A stretch of DNA of 64,000 nucleotides from assembly GCA_013400975.1 (NCBI GenBank), contig WBMZ01010154.1, positions 41,606-105,605 of the forward strand, given 5' to 3'. The stretch's first letter is position 1. Every line of letters starts with the position of its first letter. The notes under the pieces were generated by a model. That model searched no databases. It was not told the DNA's origin and saw only the letters and a list, made by a program, of their open reading frames with translations. Shown piece by piece: positions 39,001 to 54,000 of this stretch. A program made the translations under genes and the position numbers. The DNA is from Atrichornis clamosus (lineage: Eukaryota > Chordata > Aves > Passeriformes > Menuridae).

Positions 39001-42000
39001 GTGGGCTCCTGGCACCGCACGCAGCTCACCCTTTCTTTCTCCAATCAGGATGGCGGCCTAGTGGAAGAGCCCACTACTTCACCATTTTTGCCTTCACCAA
39101 GCCTGAAGCTCCCCCTTTCAAACAGTGCACTCCCTAATCAGACCCTGGGCGGGATTGCCTCAGGGCTGGGCATGCAAAACTTGAATTCTTCTAGACAGGT
39201 AAGGCTGTTGGGGGAGATCCCAAGGGGAATTTCGGCTCTCTTGGAGTAGCTGCTAGTGCCTGTCAGCCAATTCCCCAGGGAAAAGGGGTTTAAACTGAAG
39301 TGCAGCATCTTTGTTCCTGTGAAATATCAGTGGAGAAACTACCTGCTGTGTAAACGTTTCACCTTGCAGGACATAAAACAAGTGCTTGGTTGTAATTAGC
39401 CTGCTGATGACACACATCCATCAAGAAGAGATTGTAATGTTGTGGATTTATACCCCTGAACCCTGGTGTGGCTCTGCCTTCACTGATGGGAAATCTCTGT
39501 TTTTGAGGCGTTGCTAATTGTCACAGACTCTAAGGCAGAGACATTGCTCCAATTCCTCTTTCCTGGCTGGCATAATTATTCCATGATGAGATGGTGCAGA
39601 AGTGATGGGGGCTTTTTTATTCCTGCTCCCAGTGTCAAGGCAGCTGATAGTTTTGACAGGTGGCAAGAAAGAAACCAGGCTTCCAGCACCTGGGTCAGGT
39701 AGAGCACTGAGGCAAGGGGGTGTTTTGGCCCATGGGTAGAACAGGCTGAGAGGGAAAGAAAAGGAAAGAAGGGGGAGGAGGAAACTGATAAACCACCATG
39801 AGAGTGAGAAGCCATAAAGTACTGTTGAGTATGAAAAGGTTATTTTTGCCATCAAAGTGAAGTTTCAGCAAGGATAAGAAATAACACAGAAAATATCTTG
39901 TCCTTCTATGGTGGCTCTTTATTAAGAATATTCTTTTAAAGTTAGTTTTCTTAAGGCAGTACTTGTCCAGCACTTACAGCCCATTAAGCACATCTTTCCA
40001 AAGCCAGCCTCCACTAATAGCATGTCCATTATCAGTAGCCTTGTAAAATGACTAAGTAAAAAAACTGCTTAGCCAACTTGAGGATGGGGTTGCTGTGAGT
40101 TTAATGCCTTCATTCTCCTGGCCCTTGCTACACAAATACAAACATTTTTGGCAAGTGCTTTTCATTGCTCATCTTGTGACCCTCCAGGGTTCTGCATCGT
40201 GATAAAAGCCTTCTTCAAGTTCAGGTGCCTTTTGTTCAGGCATCTCTACAAAGTTCTGGAGGTTTGGGGTGTTGTGTACATGGTGCCCTGCCCAGTTCTA
40301 AACGCCGTTGCCAGTACAGTCTGTATGTGCTGGTTTCTTGACTCCTGCCTGTCATAACCACTGAGAATAAAGACTGCACAGATGAATAACACCCAGGTTA
40401 TGTGCTGGGTGATGTGTTTACGTGGCAATGTCCTTGTTGTCCTGCTGCAGATACCGAGTGGCAATCTGGGTATGTTTGGCAATAGCGGAGCAGCACAAGC
40501 CAGGACCATGCAACAGCCGCAGCAACCGCCAGTGCAACCTCTTAATTCATCCCAGCCTAGTCTTCGTGCTCAAGTGCCTCAGTTTCTATCCCCTCAGGTT
40601 AGACAACGCTTCACTCAGAAGTTTTCCCTTTCCCTGCAGCTCTCCCCATGGGCTTTGCAGCCTCTGCTGCCAGGCTGTGTCCGTGTGGTTTCTCTACTGG
40701 GCAGGAAGATGCTGCATGGCTGAGGTGTTCTCACGTGTGTTACGTGCATTACCTCTGACACCACATCCTCATGTTCCTTTTTGCAGAGAGTGGTGCTTCT
40801 GAGGAATTTGGTCTCATCTCTTTTTCTATAAATGTACATTTGAGTATGGTTATTAAGATTATATTACCTCTTATTAATTTTTGGAGTTCACGGTATTACT
40901 GCTGACAATAGTAATATTTTTCAGCTGGTGTCTTGTGACTCTTACTAATGGCTCACACAGTTGTCACTGTTAAAAGCAAATGTGCAATGCTTAAAACTCT
41001 TCTCTTCTTTAGGTTCAAGCACAGCTTTTGCAGTTTGCAGCAAAAAACATTGGTCTCAGCCCTGCACAGTTAACCTCGCCAATTAATAATCCTCAGCATA
41101 TGACGATGTTGAACCAGCTCTATCAGCTGCAGCTGGTAAGTTAAAAGATGTTGCAAATAAGCTCTAAATCAGAATTGAAGGCATGAAGATAAAATAGGAG
41201 AATGACTAACTAAATTTTTAAATGACATGACAGATCTTCTAAACAATCAGCTGCTGATTTCTTTGTAAAGTTTCTTTTTAAAGAAACAAAATCCTATTTT
41301 TGTGCCTCAGGCTTTATAAATAGTCATTTGTGGAATAATTATCTTTTACAGCTGATCAGTGGAACTAAAAGTCAGTTGTCTTCCAACTGCTATGAATAAC
41401 ATAGTGTGTTCTCAAACAGCACTGCTCTGTGTGTTGTTACATGTCAATATAAAGAACTGATTAACAAAACTGGAGATTTGTGTCACTAACGAGAGAAATC
41501 TTGGCAGTGCTGGTCACCTGAGTTACCTATAGAAATTCCTTCACTTGCCTCACTAAAAAGTAAAGTGTAGGGTAAATTTCCTTTAATTAATGAAATGTGT
41601 ATTAAACACATCATGTGATAAGAACTTCTTTTTTGCAAAGTTGTGTACTTTTGCTATGTTTGCAAATTTTACATGTATATGAATTTTTCATGCATGTGAA
41701 AATATGTAATTGGATTTAAAGAATGTTTTAAAAAGAGGTACTGCAAAAACAGTATTTGCCAGGGTTAAACCTAAAATTGTGGATAGCAAACCAACTTAGT
41801 TGCTGGTCAAACTCTTTTATTAGTAACAGTGTTTGATCCTGGTATTCATTTCTGGTTATGTTTCCTAGTTTTGAGGAGCACAGCGTTATTCTCATAATAA
41901 TTGAACAGTATCCAGGTACTTGAAAAATACCTGTACAGAATTACTGTGGATTTTGGATTCATGTGTTTCAGAGAAACACCTTGTAAAAAAGTGTGCTGCT

Positions 42001-45000
42001 GAGCTAACCACTTGAAAACTGTGGATTTTTTCAGGAATGGAACAGCAAAAGTGATTTAACCACAAAGCATTGTCAGAACTCAAAATGGCCAAACCAAAAA
42101 TAACTATTGGTATTTATCCTATGTGTATGATATTATAAACTTGTCTTAATTTTTGCTTTGTGTTACAGTTTTTTCAGAAAAAAAATAGATTCCTCTCTTT
42201 AATGACCACTTTTTGCCATGCAGACTTACTTTGGGGTTGTTTTTCTTTTGCTGGCGCATTTGGTTTAAAAACAAACCACAAAAAATGAACACTTGACTTA
42301 AACAAATGTATTATAAAATGCATTCGTGCCAGGATGATTACTGTTGCTTCCTGGAGTGTTTTCAGAAGATGTGTGTGGCTCTGACCTGCCCTGTCTCCGC
42401 AGGCGTACCAACGTTTACAAATCCAGCAGCAGATGTTACAGGCTCAGCGCAACGTTTCCGGACCCATGAGACAACAGGAGCAGCAAGTAGGTTTGCCTGC
42501 CAGCTCAATCTCTGCCTTAGAGTCTGCTTTCAGTAGCTTAGAGAGGCTGAATGACATTATACCAAAGCAGCTAAAGCACCCCTAAAACAGGAATGTGGTG
42601 CACGGCTTGAGTGCTGAACGCGGAAGGTGCTGAGTGATAAAGCTGCTCCACAGCGTTACTGGAGGAAACCTCTTCGCCCCTTAATGCAGCCAGTTTTGAT
42701 TTGTGAGGAGATCTGGTGTGTGGTTTCACTGCAGGGAAAGACAAGAAATGTAGTGACTTTTTGTGAATTGACAGCTGACGAGTTGCTTGTGGTTCTCTCT
42801 CCGCAGGTTGCACGTACAATCAATAACATGCAGCAGCAGATCCAGCAGCACCAGCGCCAGCTGGCCCAGGCCCTGCTTATGAAGCAGCAGCCTCCCCCTC
42901 CACATCTATCTTTGCACCCCTCTGCAGGCAAATCAGCCATGGATAGCTTTTCACCCCATCCCCAGGCTCCCGGCCTACCTGACCTGCAGACCAAAGAGCA
43001 ACAGTCTTCACCGAACACCTTTGCTCCTTACCCTCTTGGTGAGTGTGCTCCTAAGCAGCTCCACATGGAAAACACAGGGCCAGTCTGTGTCCTTAGTTCA
43101 CCATCTCAATCTTTTGCTCCACGGTGTAACAAATACAGATAGGAAAATAAATGCTTTTATTAAATAACACTGAAATGCCCAAACAAAATCATGCCTGTGT
43201 GGTAGCTGTTCAGGTGGGCTGTATTTGCTCACCTACGTTCTGCATACAAATAGCAGAGCAAAAAATTTGCCTAATGAACTACTTACAGATGTTGCTATTT
43301 ATGAACTAAATATAAATTAACAGTGTTATGGTGTAAAATACACAAATGTCATATCGATAAACAGAAATATCATATGGGAAAGTTATACAAAGTCATCTTT
43401 CTGCTGTAATCAGCACTGGTAAGGCATCAGTTTGGTCAATGTGTTTCAAGAAATACATGAATCAGTTTGAAGAAATGCAGAGAGACTGTAGTGGAGGTGA
43501 TTAAACATTTCAAAAACACAGCTGCTAAGGAAAAAATGAAATCCTCTGCTCACTGTAGTCTAAAGAGAAGATTTAAGAGACATGCAAGAATCTTCAAAAA
43601 TGTAAAAGAGAGCTAGGAAGGAGTTGCCTTGCATGTGCTTTAATGCAGGAGGTAATAAACTTGAGTTGCCTAAAAGGAGATCTAGTTAAACATTAAGGAA
43701 CACTTGGTTTAAGCAAAGTGAAGTACTGGAATAAATTATCTGGGAAGTTCCTGAAATCTTCTTCACCAGTGTTTTGTGGCAGGTTAGACACAGATCTGTC
43801 AAATATGATTGAAGTCACAATAATTGACTGGGTCTGGAGACAGAGTGAACAGAGCAACCCTTCGGACCTGTTTGCTGTGTGATTGTTTGATGTATGCTAC
43901 AGACTTCCTTTGTGACATAAAGGAATTAATTTAATCTCTTTGTGACTCTCTTTATGCTGGGTACAATAGTATTGCCAAGCTTTATCTGCCATGCAGCAGT
44001 TAAGAAGGTAATTCTGACTGCTGTGGTGAGCTGTTATGGCAGGGAGCATCACAAGGCAAAAGAATTTGTGCATTAAAGGCCTAAGTCTAAGAAGTTCTTA
44101 TGATATCTCGGCTTTCTGTGATCTGCTAACATTCAGGATTATATATCAAAAAAGACCCAGATTCGTGTCACAGAAGCATGTCAAAATTATTCCCTAAATA
44201 AGAGTCTGAGTGATTTTGTTCTGTGTATACAAAATACAAGCCCAGCTAGTGCAGTGCCTGCTCTGATGAACAGCAGCTGTTTGTCTGACCTTTAATTAGT
44301 TGCTTTATTTGGGATTTTAAAAATGTTATTAGCAAAATGAAATGGCAGACATCATGGGGGTGTGCTGGGGAGACATGAGGAGTATTTTGGCTTAGCCATG
44401 GAATGCTGCAGGCTGGTTTCAACATAACATTCCAGTGCATTCTTCCAGAATGTCTCTTCTGAGACAAGTGAATAGGTTGCAGCTAGAAACACTGACAGCT
44501 TTAAAATATTATCCCTTCATCTTTTCCCCTACACTTTTTAGCAAAGTTTTAACATTTTCTGAATTCATGGGAGTTCTCTTGGTGTTCCATAAAAGCAAAA
44601 GTTCTTGACAGCAGGCTGAAGACATGCATTGTAAATCACTACACTCACATAGAGATGTCTGAAAATCAATGTTCAGTAATTCCTGGAGCTGGATTTTCAA
44701 ACACAGCTATTAAATCCCACAGTTAATTAGGGATATCTAACAACCTCTTTCCCCTCAGCTGGACTGAACCCGAACATGAATGTAAATAACATGGACATTA
44801 CTGGTGGTTTGTCAGTGAAGGACACTTCTCAGTCCCAGTCTCGCCTTCCTCAGTGGACACACCCCAACTCAATGGATAATCTGTCTAGTGCTGCTTCTTC
44901 TCTTGACCAGAACTCCAGCAAGCACGGTATGTCCCCGGGGTCCCCTGGCAGCCTGGGGTTTGTGCAGCTGTAATGATTTCTCTCGTGTTACTTTTTTGTG

Positions 45001-48000
45001 TAAATGCTCACAAATGGTTGGTACCGAGTGCCTTTGAGCCTGTGAGATTTTAGAGATGATTTCTGCAGTGAGGTGCTTGCAGCTGTCACTGCCTACATGC
45101 AGTGTAGGAATGTTTTTTTCATTTGGTGAATTTTGTTGCTGAGAACATGGAGTTCAAGTAAAACAAGCCTTTAGTGTTGGCAAAACAAGTCCCACAATCT
45201 TCCCCTTATTCCAGACCTGCATGCCTTCAATCCAAAAAAACTTTACATTGGCTTTCTCCCACAATTTTTCCAATATCATCAACCTTTCCCTGTGCAGAGG
45301 TATGATGGATTACATAGTTACCCAGCCTGGAGTTGGGAGCACAAACTTATTTTTCCAGAAGTGGTTACTAATCTGTTTGAACACCTTTATCCCTAACGCC
45401 TCCAGGATCCTGAGTCAGTTATTCCTTTATTTCCTGTACCAAGTTTAGTCTGTTAGAACAAGGGGCTCTGTTAACTTTATTATATCCTGGATTTTATCAT
45501 GAGTAGCATGAATCATTTCTGCTACAACAATTTTTTATTCTGCAAGTAGCTGCACTGCTTATGCCAAATAGTTGTGTGATAGTTTGTAGGAACATGAGAA
45601 CAGCCATTTCAAATCATCCATCCTGTCAGCAGTGAATGCCTAGGGAAGGATGAGATGAGGGATATTCCTTAGTCTGCTGTCTCAGCAAGTTCCTATTTAC
45701 CATCAGTGTGATGATTTGAATTACTTAGTCTCTTTCTGGCAGGAACTGAATGCAGATTTCTTTAACTTGAGTGTCTAGATTGTACCAGCAGTGTATCTCA
45801 CAGCTGTAATCCCTGGTAAGGCTTCAGATGCTGTTAAGCCAGACTTACTGTGTTGGCATTTTAGTTTTCTTTTTATCTTTGTAATACAGAAAGAGGAAAA
45901 AAAAAGAAAATAATTACAGAATATATGCTGATGAAATTCCTTACCCAAAATCCCCGTTCCACCCCTTGCAGGTGCTATCCCTGGAGGTTTGAGTATTGGT
46001 CCTCCAGGAAAGTCCTCCCTCGATGACTCCTACAGCCGCTACGACCTGATCCAGAACAGTGAGTCACCCGCCAGCCCACCCGTAGCTGTTCCTCACAGCT
46101 GGTCACGTGCCAAATCCGATAGTGATAAAATTTCCAATGGCTCCAGCATCAACTGGCCACCAGGTAACACAACCCAAAGCCTCCGTGTTGAGCTCGTGTC
46201 CTTAAAAAGCGTTTGTGGGTTTGTTGTGTCCTTCTGATGCACGGGAGAGCTGTGGCTTTATACACGTTGCTTTTTATTGTGTCTGGAACAGAGTTTCATC
46301 CAGGAGTGCCATGGAAAGGACTGCAGAATATTGATCCTGAAAATGACCCCGATGTTACTCCTGGCAGTGTTCCAACTGGGCCTACCATAAACACCACGAT
46401 ACAGGATGTTAATCGCTATCTGCTCAAGAGTGGAGGTAAACACACAAAGTGCTTTCACATCTGTGCATACTTTCTCTTCCTTTCCCAAAAAGTGGACCTC
46501 ATTTGTTACAGATATAGCGTATTTTTCCATGTGCTCCTAATCCAATAATGCTTGTGCTCGGAACTGTCACTGAATATCCAGAAATAATTAAATAATGGAT
46601 TTTAAAGTTCCTTGTTTTCCATGGGAATGTAAATATTTTTATGTTGGAAAAAGCTGTGAGATTCCATTTAAGCTTCTGTGGTCACTGGAAGTTTTTCCAA
46701 CCTGTAACATTTGTTTTTGAACAAGATTTTGCTCTCCACACTGCCCCCCCTCCTCCATACACTTTGTGAAATGCTCAGAAGACACAATGCAAAAGTTCCA
46801 CGGTTGTTGCTGAGGCAGCAGGCTTCTGGTACACTAATTAATTGAAGCTTTGTTAGGAGATCAATCAGCAAAATAAATTAGAACTGTTTGATCTCCAAAA
46901 CCATAAAAGAAAAGGAAAAAAATAGGGAAATACTAAACTAGTATTTCCCAGTGCTATTTCCATTCCTTTTGTTTTGGCAGTGCTTACTTCAGAATTGAAA
47001 AAGGAATTCTCTAAACAATAAAGCATTGTAACTGTGCTACTTGTTAGCTAGATGTGCTGGAAGTTGATCAAGGGAAAGGTGGCTTGTTTAATTGTGATTC
47101 TGTGTGCCAAAATAGCCAAGTTATCTGCACTCTATCAGAGCACTGTAATAGGCACAGGAACAGCATAATCAGGCTGTCCAGAAGGACCTGCCAGGATTAA
47201 AAATGTGTATTTTGTTCTAACAGTTACATCAGTGATACCAGCACAGATTGTTGAACAGAACTGTCCTTGGAGTGGGTGTCCAGCTCTGGACTTGTTACCT
47301 CAGGCAAGGCATGTGAAACATGAGGGAAAGGAGTCAGGAGTGTTCATTGCCTCCAGTGATTTGAGTTGTCTCTGACCAGGAAACAATCTTTCTTTTAACT
47401 GAAACATGAAGTATTTGTGTAATGAGTAATGTTGAATTTACTTCTAATGGACCAAAAGTGCTTCAAGGGGCTGGCAGGTTTGAGGTTACAAAAAGAAAAA
47501 CATAAAGATGTAATTCAGTGACAGTTCAGATACAGTTCACCCAAGAAATACCCTTCAGGCCAGAAACCTAAACCTACAGAGCTGTACCTGTCAATCAGAT
47601 GATACCTACTACAGGTCTTCCTGCCTTAGAGAAGGAACATTAGCTCCGGTGGTGCATAATCTGCCTGTGGAATGAAGGAATAATTCCTCTTCTTGGAGAG
47701 GGACAGCAGAGATGGTCTTTGCAGAAGTAAACAGGCCCTCAGGAGCTCAAACCTTCTGAAAAGCAGTGCCTGTTGGGGTCAGCTTGTGCTGCCTTTCCTC
47801 ATTAGCTTTTTGCAATTTAAACATAAAATAGAGCTGCAGAGTCGGTGTCTTTATGCTCATATAACCCAGGGATTTACTCCTAGGTAAAATTTCCTGTCAG
47901 TACACCTCGATATGAGGCTGGCATGCAGCCAGCAAGAGCCTGTCTTTGAACACTGCAGCCTGATGCACAGAGCTTGTGCTGACAGAGCTGCTCCCCATTT

Positions 48001-51000
48001 AGAGGGTCAGGTGTGCTGTCCTTGCCCCGTGCACTTAGAAACAGGCAAAACTTGTGCTTTTGGGTAGATTTTTGCTTTGCCCTGTTTGCTGATGAAGCAC
48101 TGCAGGGTCAGGTACTGTGAGCTGAGAGTTGTAGCCACGAGGAGTCAGGACCAGTTTCAGATGTGTGGGCACATAGGCCTTTGAATCTGCTGTAATTCCA
48201 CAGTTCCTGCCTGAGGAATAGATTATTTCCAGAGAAGGCCTGACACAGAGTTCTTTTGCTTGAGGCTGATGTCTGTATTAGTGTCCCTTGGAGCACAGGG
48301 AGTCTGGGTAAGGTGAAGTTTGGTTGGTTGCTGTTCCAGTCGAAAATAAAGCCAGTGCTTTTTATTGAGCTGTGAGGGATGAGATGGTCCTTCTACTTCT
48401 TCATTTCTACCTCAATACAGTGCTCTCTTCTAAAAATCTCACCTATTTTTATTAGTCAGTTAAAGATGTTCCAGTATCACAGCCCATCTGTGTGTGTCAG
48501 GAATGATAAATCACCCAGGATACACACTTGATTTTGTTGGTGACTAGAGAGCTCTTCTGCTCTTTGCAATGAAGATTTTTTATTTTATGTTCAGTTTCTT
48601 TCATTTGCTGCCAGTAAGGAAATTGTACATATGCTTAGATAGCTCCTCAGATTGTAAATGATTTACTGAGGTGGTTTCATGCTATTTCATTTATGTTATC
48701 AGTTGGAGAAGAGATTGCTGAAATATATCCTTGCTTTACTGAAAGTCTGCAAAATTCAAAGATATTTGTGGGCATTAGGATGTAGGGGAAGTGTTTATCT
48801 CAAGTAATTTAGGACAGATCACCCGTGGTAAGAGGTTAGTTTGTCATACACATCTCTGCTCATCTACGGTTGCCATTGCCTAAGTCAGCTGGCAGAGGAC
48901 CTTTATAAATGAAGCCTGTTCCTTTGAGACTAAACAGTTTAACACTAATTTTTTGAGTCACATATCTTAAAGGAAATGCAGAGTTGACCTTCTGCACAGG
49001 CACTGCTACAACTGGTCCTGTGCCAGCTTTCTTCTCTTTTCTACTAAAGACTTCTGCTCCACTTTATCACACTCCCAATAACATTTCATTCCTAGACTTC
49101 AGAGACCAGGCTGATAAAGGAGATTGCCTTGCATGGTTTGTATTTGCACATAATAGATTTGCTTATGTCACACCAAACATCATTATGCCCATCTTTCTTA
49201 GTTGCTTCTCTGCTGGTTCTGCAGGGTCATCCCCAACATCATCTCAGAATGCCACGCTGCCTTCATCGAGTGCCTGGCCGCTTAGTGCCTCCGGCTACAG
49301 TAGCTCTTTCAGCAGCATTGCATCTGCACCTAGCATTGCAGGTACGGCCTTTCTGCTTCCACAGCTTCTGCATTCCCAGGAAAAGGCCCTAGGAAGTGCT
49401 CTCCCAGTGCTCACAGGGGTGCTCCCCGAGGCAGAAGCGTGTTTGCAGCCCTGTGCTAGGCAGGCCGCTCTCCTGTCAGCTCTGCCTGGGGAGTGGTGGA
49501 TGGGGTGCTGGGGGTTGTGCTGAGGAAAAATGTGTTTATTCCACTCGGTGCCACTCAGTACTGGCCTCGAGATCTCTGGGGGGGATTACTGTCCTGGACC
49601 TCAGCAGGAGCAGACCCTTCCAGTAAGAGCTGATGTGAAATTTTTGTTAATAAAACTCACTGTTAAAAGTGAAGCATCTTCAGCTCAGGAAAAGCTTTAG
49701 TAGTACCTCCAGAAGGTACCTTTTGCATGGCTCTGGAGGGGTTGGGTTTGGGGCTCTTCAGTGTCTTTTACTAGTCAAGCCAAAGCCTGATGCTCCCCTG
49801 TATGGCTGAGCTTGTAGGTGGGCTAAATAATTATCCCATTTTCTTTAATGAACTCTTAATTCTGGAACTTCTCTTTGCAACACATGGAAACTTTGCTTGC
49901 AAACTTAAGTACCTAGTTTGTCCCATTATAAAAATGTGTTGGGCTGTTGTATAGATGGATTAGATAAGAAAATGCTGATGCACTGAAAACCCTCCACCTC
50001 TCTGAAGGTGCAGCCTCCAGGTCTTACTGCAGAATGCAAAACAAAAAGAGGTTTTTGGAGTGTTTTCCTCCATTGAAAGGAAAAGGAGTGGCTTGCTTTT
50101 CTTTATCCGCCATGCATTTCTGCTTTATTTGCTGCCTTTTTTTTTTTTTTCCCAGTGTCATCTAATGTTTGTGTTACCCCATGAGAAGTAGTGACATAGC
50201 AACATCTGACCTGTGGTGATGTGCATGTGTCAGGTGCCACACCACGGGCTGGGGCTGCTCTCAGCTCTCAGACTCAGACTTGCCCCCTTCCCTCCCACCA
50301 TTTTACACTCATTAATGTCTTCATTGTCATTGTCAAATTATTTTTGTTGCTACAATTTGCGAGAAGATGGGAGGGTGGTTGCCCTTTCACTAAAATGGTT
50401 ATGATTCAATATGAAATAATTGAGTTAAACGATTTAGATAAATGGAGGCAATTTGGGGAGTGTGTGTGTATATAACTGAGTCTGTCATTTTGCAACTGGT
50501 AAATCTGGCTTTGGGACTCACAAAAATTACTCAGTGGCTGTCTGATGCCTAAAAGCACTGATTCAGTATAAACTTAAATCTGACAGTTCAAATCCTGTTC
50601 CATAAAAATTCACAAGATTTTTGCAACTTGGACTTTGTCAGACCAAGTATTTTCTTACGCTCTGGAGTCAGCACTAAAGCATCAAGGCAGCAGAGTCACA
50701 ACATCATTTGCTGTGGCAGAAGGTGCAGGATGTGCCCCTCCCAGTCCAACACGTGGTGCCCATGTTGGTGGCAGCAGGACTGTGCTGTGGCCAGGAAATT
50801 GGGCTCTAAATACACAACGTGTGTTGGGACGAGGAGGAAAGGCAGGGATGTGTAAGTCTAAAGGTGACTAAAGGGAGTTGTTTCGTTATCCATTATTTAA
50901 ATCAAGCCTGTCTGCCTCTCTGAATGCTACGCTGTGTTTGCTGTTCGTGGGTTTGTGTTATTTTAAGAGTTTAAAAACTGATTAGGGAAAGAACAAGCAA

Positions 51001-54000
51001 CAGCAAAAAGTTACAGAGACTGACAGGTCATGATGTGGTCTGATCTTCTGAAGACTTAGTTTTTCTCAAAGATACTTGGAAAAAAGTGTATTGGTTGCTT
51101 CAAATATCCAGAAATAAAGTTTTTGTTGGTCTTTGATCTTTAGAAATGTAATAATATATCAAAAGAACATATGGATATACTGGATTTTTTATATTAGATA
51201 AAATGAGTTCTGTAAGAAAAAGTAAGTCCTATTAAACCTTTGAGAGAGACAAATCTTGGAAGTGTTTCATTATAATTTTGTGGAATTAGATTTCAAATAC
51301 CTAAGTCTATTTTCTGGTCTTTTTTCCATGTATCATCTCCTAAAAGAAAGCAAAATAATAGATTTTAAAAGGGAACTGTGTATGTAGCAGGTATTGTGAG
51401 GTTCAATAAATACAAAAATGAAAATGTAAACACTAGTGTAAGTAGGTTCAAAGAATATAGGATTTATAGCACTGGATGGTACAGAAGATTATTCTTTTCC
51501 TCCTGAAAAGTTGGAATAATGTAGTCCATGATACCCATCATTAAGGATACACAAACCTATGTTTTCTCTATTGCAGGTAAACTGTCAGACATCAAGTCCA
51601 CGTGGTCCTCTGGCCCGATCTCTCACACCCAAGCCTCTCTGTCCCACGAACTCTGGAAGGTACCCAGAAACACTACAGCTCCGACGAGGCCTCCTCCAGG
51701 CTTAACCAACACCAAGCCATCCTCCACGTGGGGTGCCAGTCCCCTGGGCTGGACCAGCTCTTACTCCTCTGGTACTCACAGTTCTGTGTTCTGCAACACC
51801 ACTGCCTTCTTTTTATCACGGTTTGATTCTATTCCGTGTGTGAGGCTCCAAAAACCAGACCTTTAATACAGATAGAGTGTGTCTGGTTTGGGGGATGCAT
51901 CTCCTGTCTGCTCATTGCAGTTTGGAGAAGTTGTAAATGAAACATCTCCCACGTGGTCATGTTAGTAGTTTTACACAGGAACTGCCAAATTTATTTAACT
52001 CCCAACTAGGATTTTTCCCCCCAGTTTCTTAATGTCTAAAAATGTCTTTCAAATATGTGTCTTGTTTTGTGGTATGATCTAAGGCTGCCTACAGGGCTTC
52101 AAGGTGAGCCCATGGAATTCGGTATGGAACACATGGATGTGAAGCATTTAGGATCTGATGGTATTGCAGAGCCCTCAGGGAATGCCTTCATTTTTTCAAG
52201 CAGGCCCTTTTTTAGATGCCATTGTTCTGCTTAAATCCAAATATAAGAAATAATGGATCTGGCTATATATGTATATATATATATAGAGAGAGATCTCTAT
52301 ATCCATATAAATATAGATATATATGCAAGTATTACACCTATTTTATAAAGCTGACTGTTTTATTAATCTGCTTACACAAAGTTGAGAATTAAATGTTCTT
52401 CCCTCTTCCTGCCATTTATTTTGGATCTGTTTCTTCACCAAACCCCCACCTGGGGGGGCAGATAATGCTGCTGCCAGGATTCTCTCTGGAGTGACCACAA
52501 GATCCACTGTGATTTCTCAAATGCCACTCAATAAATACCAAACTTGTACAGCTTCTAACTGTAAAACACCAAGCTGTAAAACACCAGGCTGAGGTTGGAA
52601 GAGCAGGTTTTGTTGGTTATGTCCTTGTATCTTCAATCAGGACATTGTCAGTGCAGAAATACCTGTTTTGAATAAGTCATATGCATTAATCTGTCATTGG
52701 CAAGAGAGCAGAGTGCTGCAGTGCTATAAAAATCTTTAATAGCAAGCAGCAATCTGAGCTTGGACATCAGAACTGCCTTTAAAATGTGTCTTCCAGATTA
52801 ACTCTAATGCATTCTGAAGATCCTGTTTGTTGCAGTGCCATACCTGCATCTGTTGGATTCCTAATAGTTACTGTGGGAGTATGAAAAATGCCACAGATCT
52901 TTTAAACATAACAAGAGCAGCTTTTCATTCAGCAACCTGTCACTCCAAAGGAGACAGTAAATCAAATGTGAGGAACCTGCTGTAGGATTTGTTTTCAGCA
53001 GCAGTGAGGCTTGTTAGTATGTTGTGATTCCGGATAGATTTGCCTGTAACTTGCCCTCCAGAGACCACGATCAAATGTTTTGTTGTGGAATTTGTGTTGC
53101 AGGTTCTGCATGGAGTACTGACAGCTCAGGGAGAACAAGCAGCTGGCTGGTTCTTCGGAACCTCACCCCCCAGGTAACTGGAATTGTGCACAACTGGTCA
53201 GGACAAGACACTTGGCACATTTAAGAGATGATAAGAGCAACATTTAGCAGCCTCGGTCATTTGATTCATTTGAAGGAAGAATAATTATTCTGCATTTATT
53301 ACAAGTGTCTGTCTTCTACAGGGAATTCGTTAAGTTTTCAAAGTGCTGTCAAATCAAGTATGAACTTCTAAGCCTGTAATTAGTCATTCAGTGGGCACAT
53401 TTATGTATGTGTAAGTTTGGAGGTGAATGATGTTTTAAAGCAGATACAGAGATGTAAAATCTGCTTTTCCTGTGGGTTTTTTTGGTTCTTCTCATACATC
53501 TGTCAAATCCTCTACTTGTCCTTCACAGTGTCATTCCAAGGGAAGAACATAAGCCACAAAGCCTTGAATGCAGACATCCAGATTAATCTTGGGGAAAAAC
53601 TAATTATATTTATGAACAGCATGTTTTTCCTTTGACTTATTTCTGGATTTCTATGGACTTCTAACGATAAATATAATTTGTATAACCTAAATTGGGAAAA
53701 TTTGTGCACTGGACTGTAGGGAAGTGTTAAAAAGACAGGATGTCTCCCTCAATGCAGATAGAGATAAGTCTATAATTAAGTACTTCTTTGTCCCTTTCAC
53801 TTGTACTTTTTAGCTTTTAAAAGCTTGTTTAACAAGCATGTAAGTTAAAATCCTAACAGCACAAGTAACCTTCCCTGCCCTTCCCTCCTCCCAGATCGAT
53901 GGTTCCACACTGCGGACTCTGTGTTTGCAGCACGGCCCTCTCATAACATTCCACTTGAACCTGACACAAGGGAATGCTGTGGTCCGATACAGTTCCAAGG

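Larger units (their letters stand above)
39199..42806 (+). other. TNRC6C: Introns 8 to 11 of TNRC6C, interrupted by exons 40451-40597, 41013-41135 and 42403-42486
   Basis: The four introns are about 1250, 415, 1270 and 320 bp. They hold unique AT-rich sequence with no recognised repeats. The last one continues open in frame for a while after the 42486 donor, but this looks like chance. Confidence 0.7.
43039..45971 (+). other. TNRC6C: Introns 12 and 13 of TNRC6C, interrupted by exon 44759-44926
   Basis: Mostly unique sequence. At about 45590-45660, AGGAACATGAGAACAGCCAT, CATCCTGTCAGCAG and TGCCTAGGGAAGG resemble the motif order of an ancient amniote CR1/L3-type LINE remnant. An A-rich run sits at 45895-45912. 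Confidence 0.6.
51772..53894 (+). other. TNRC6C: Introns 17 and 18 of TNRC6C, interrupted by exon 53103-53173
   Basis: AT-rich unique sequence with a complex TA/GA repeat at 52265-52325. No other feature seen. Confidence 0.7.
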
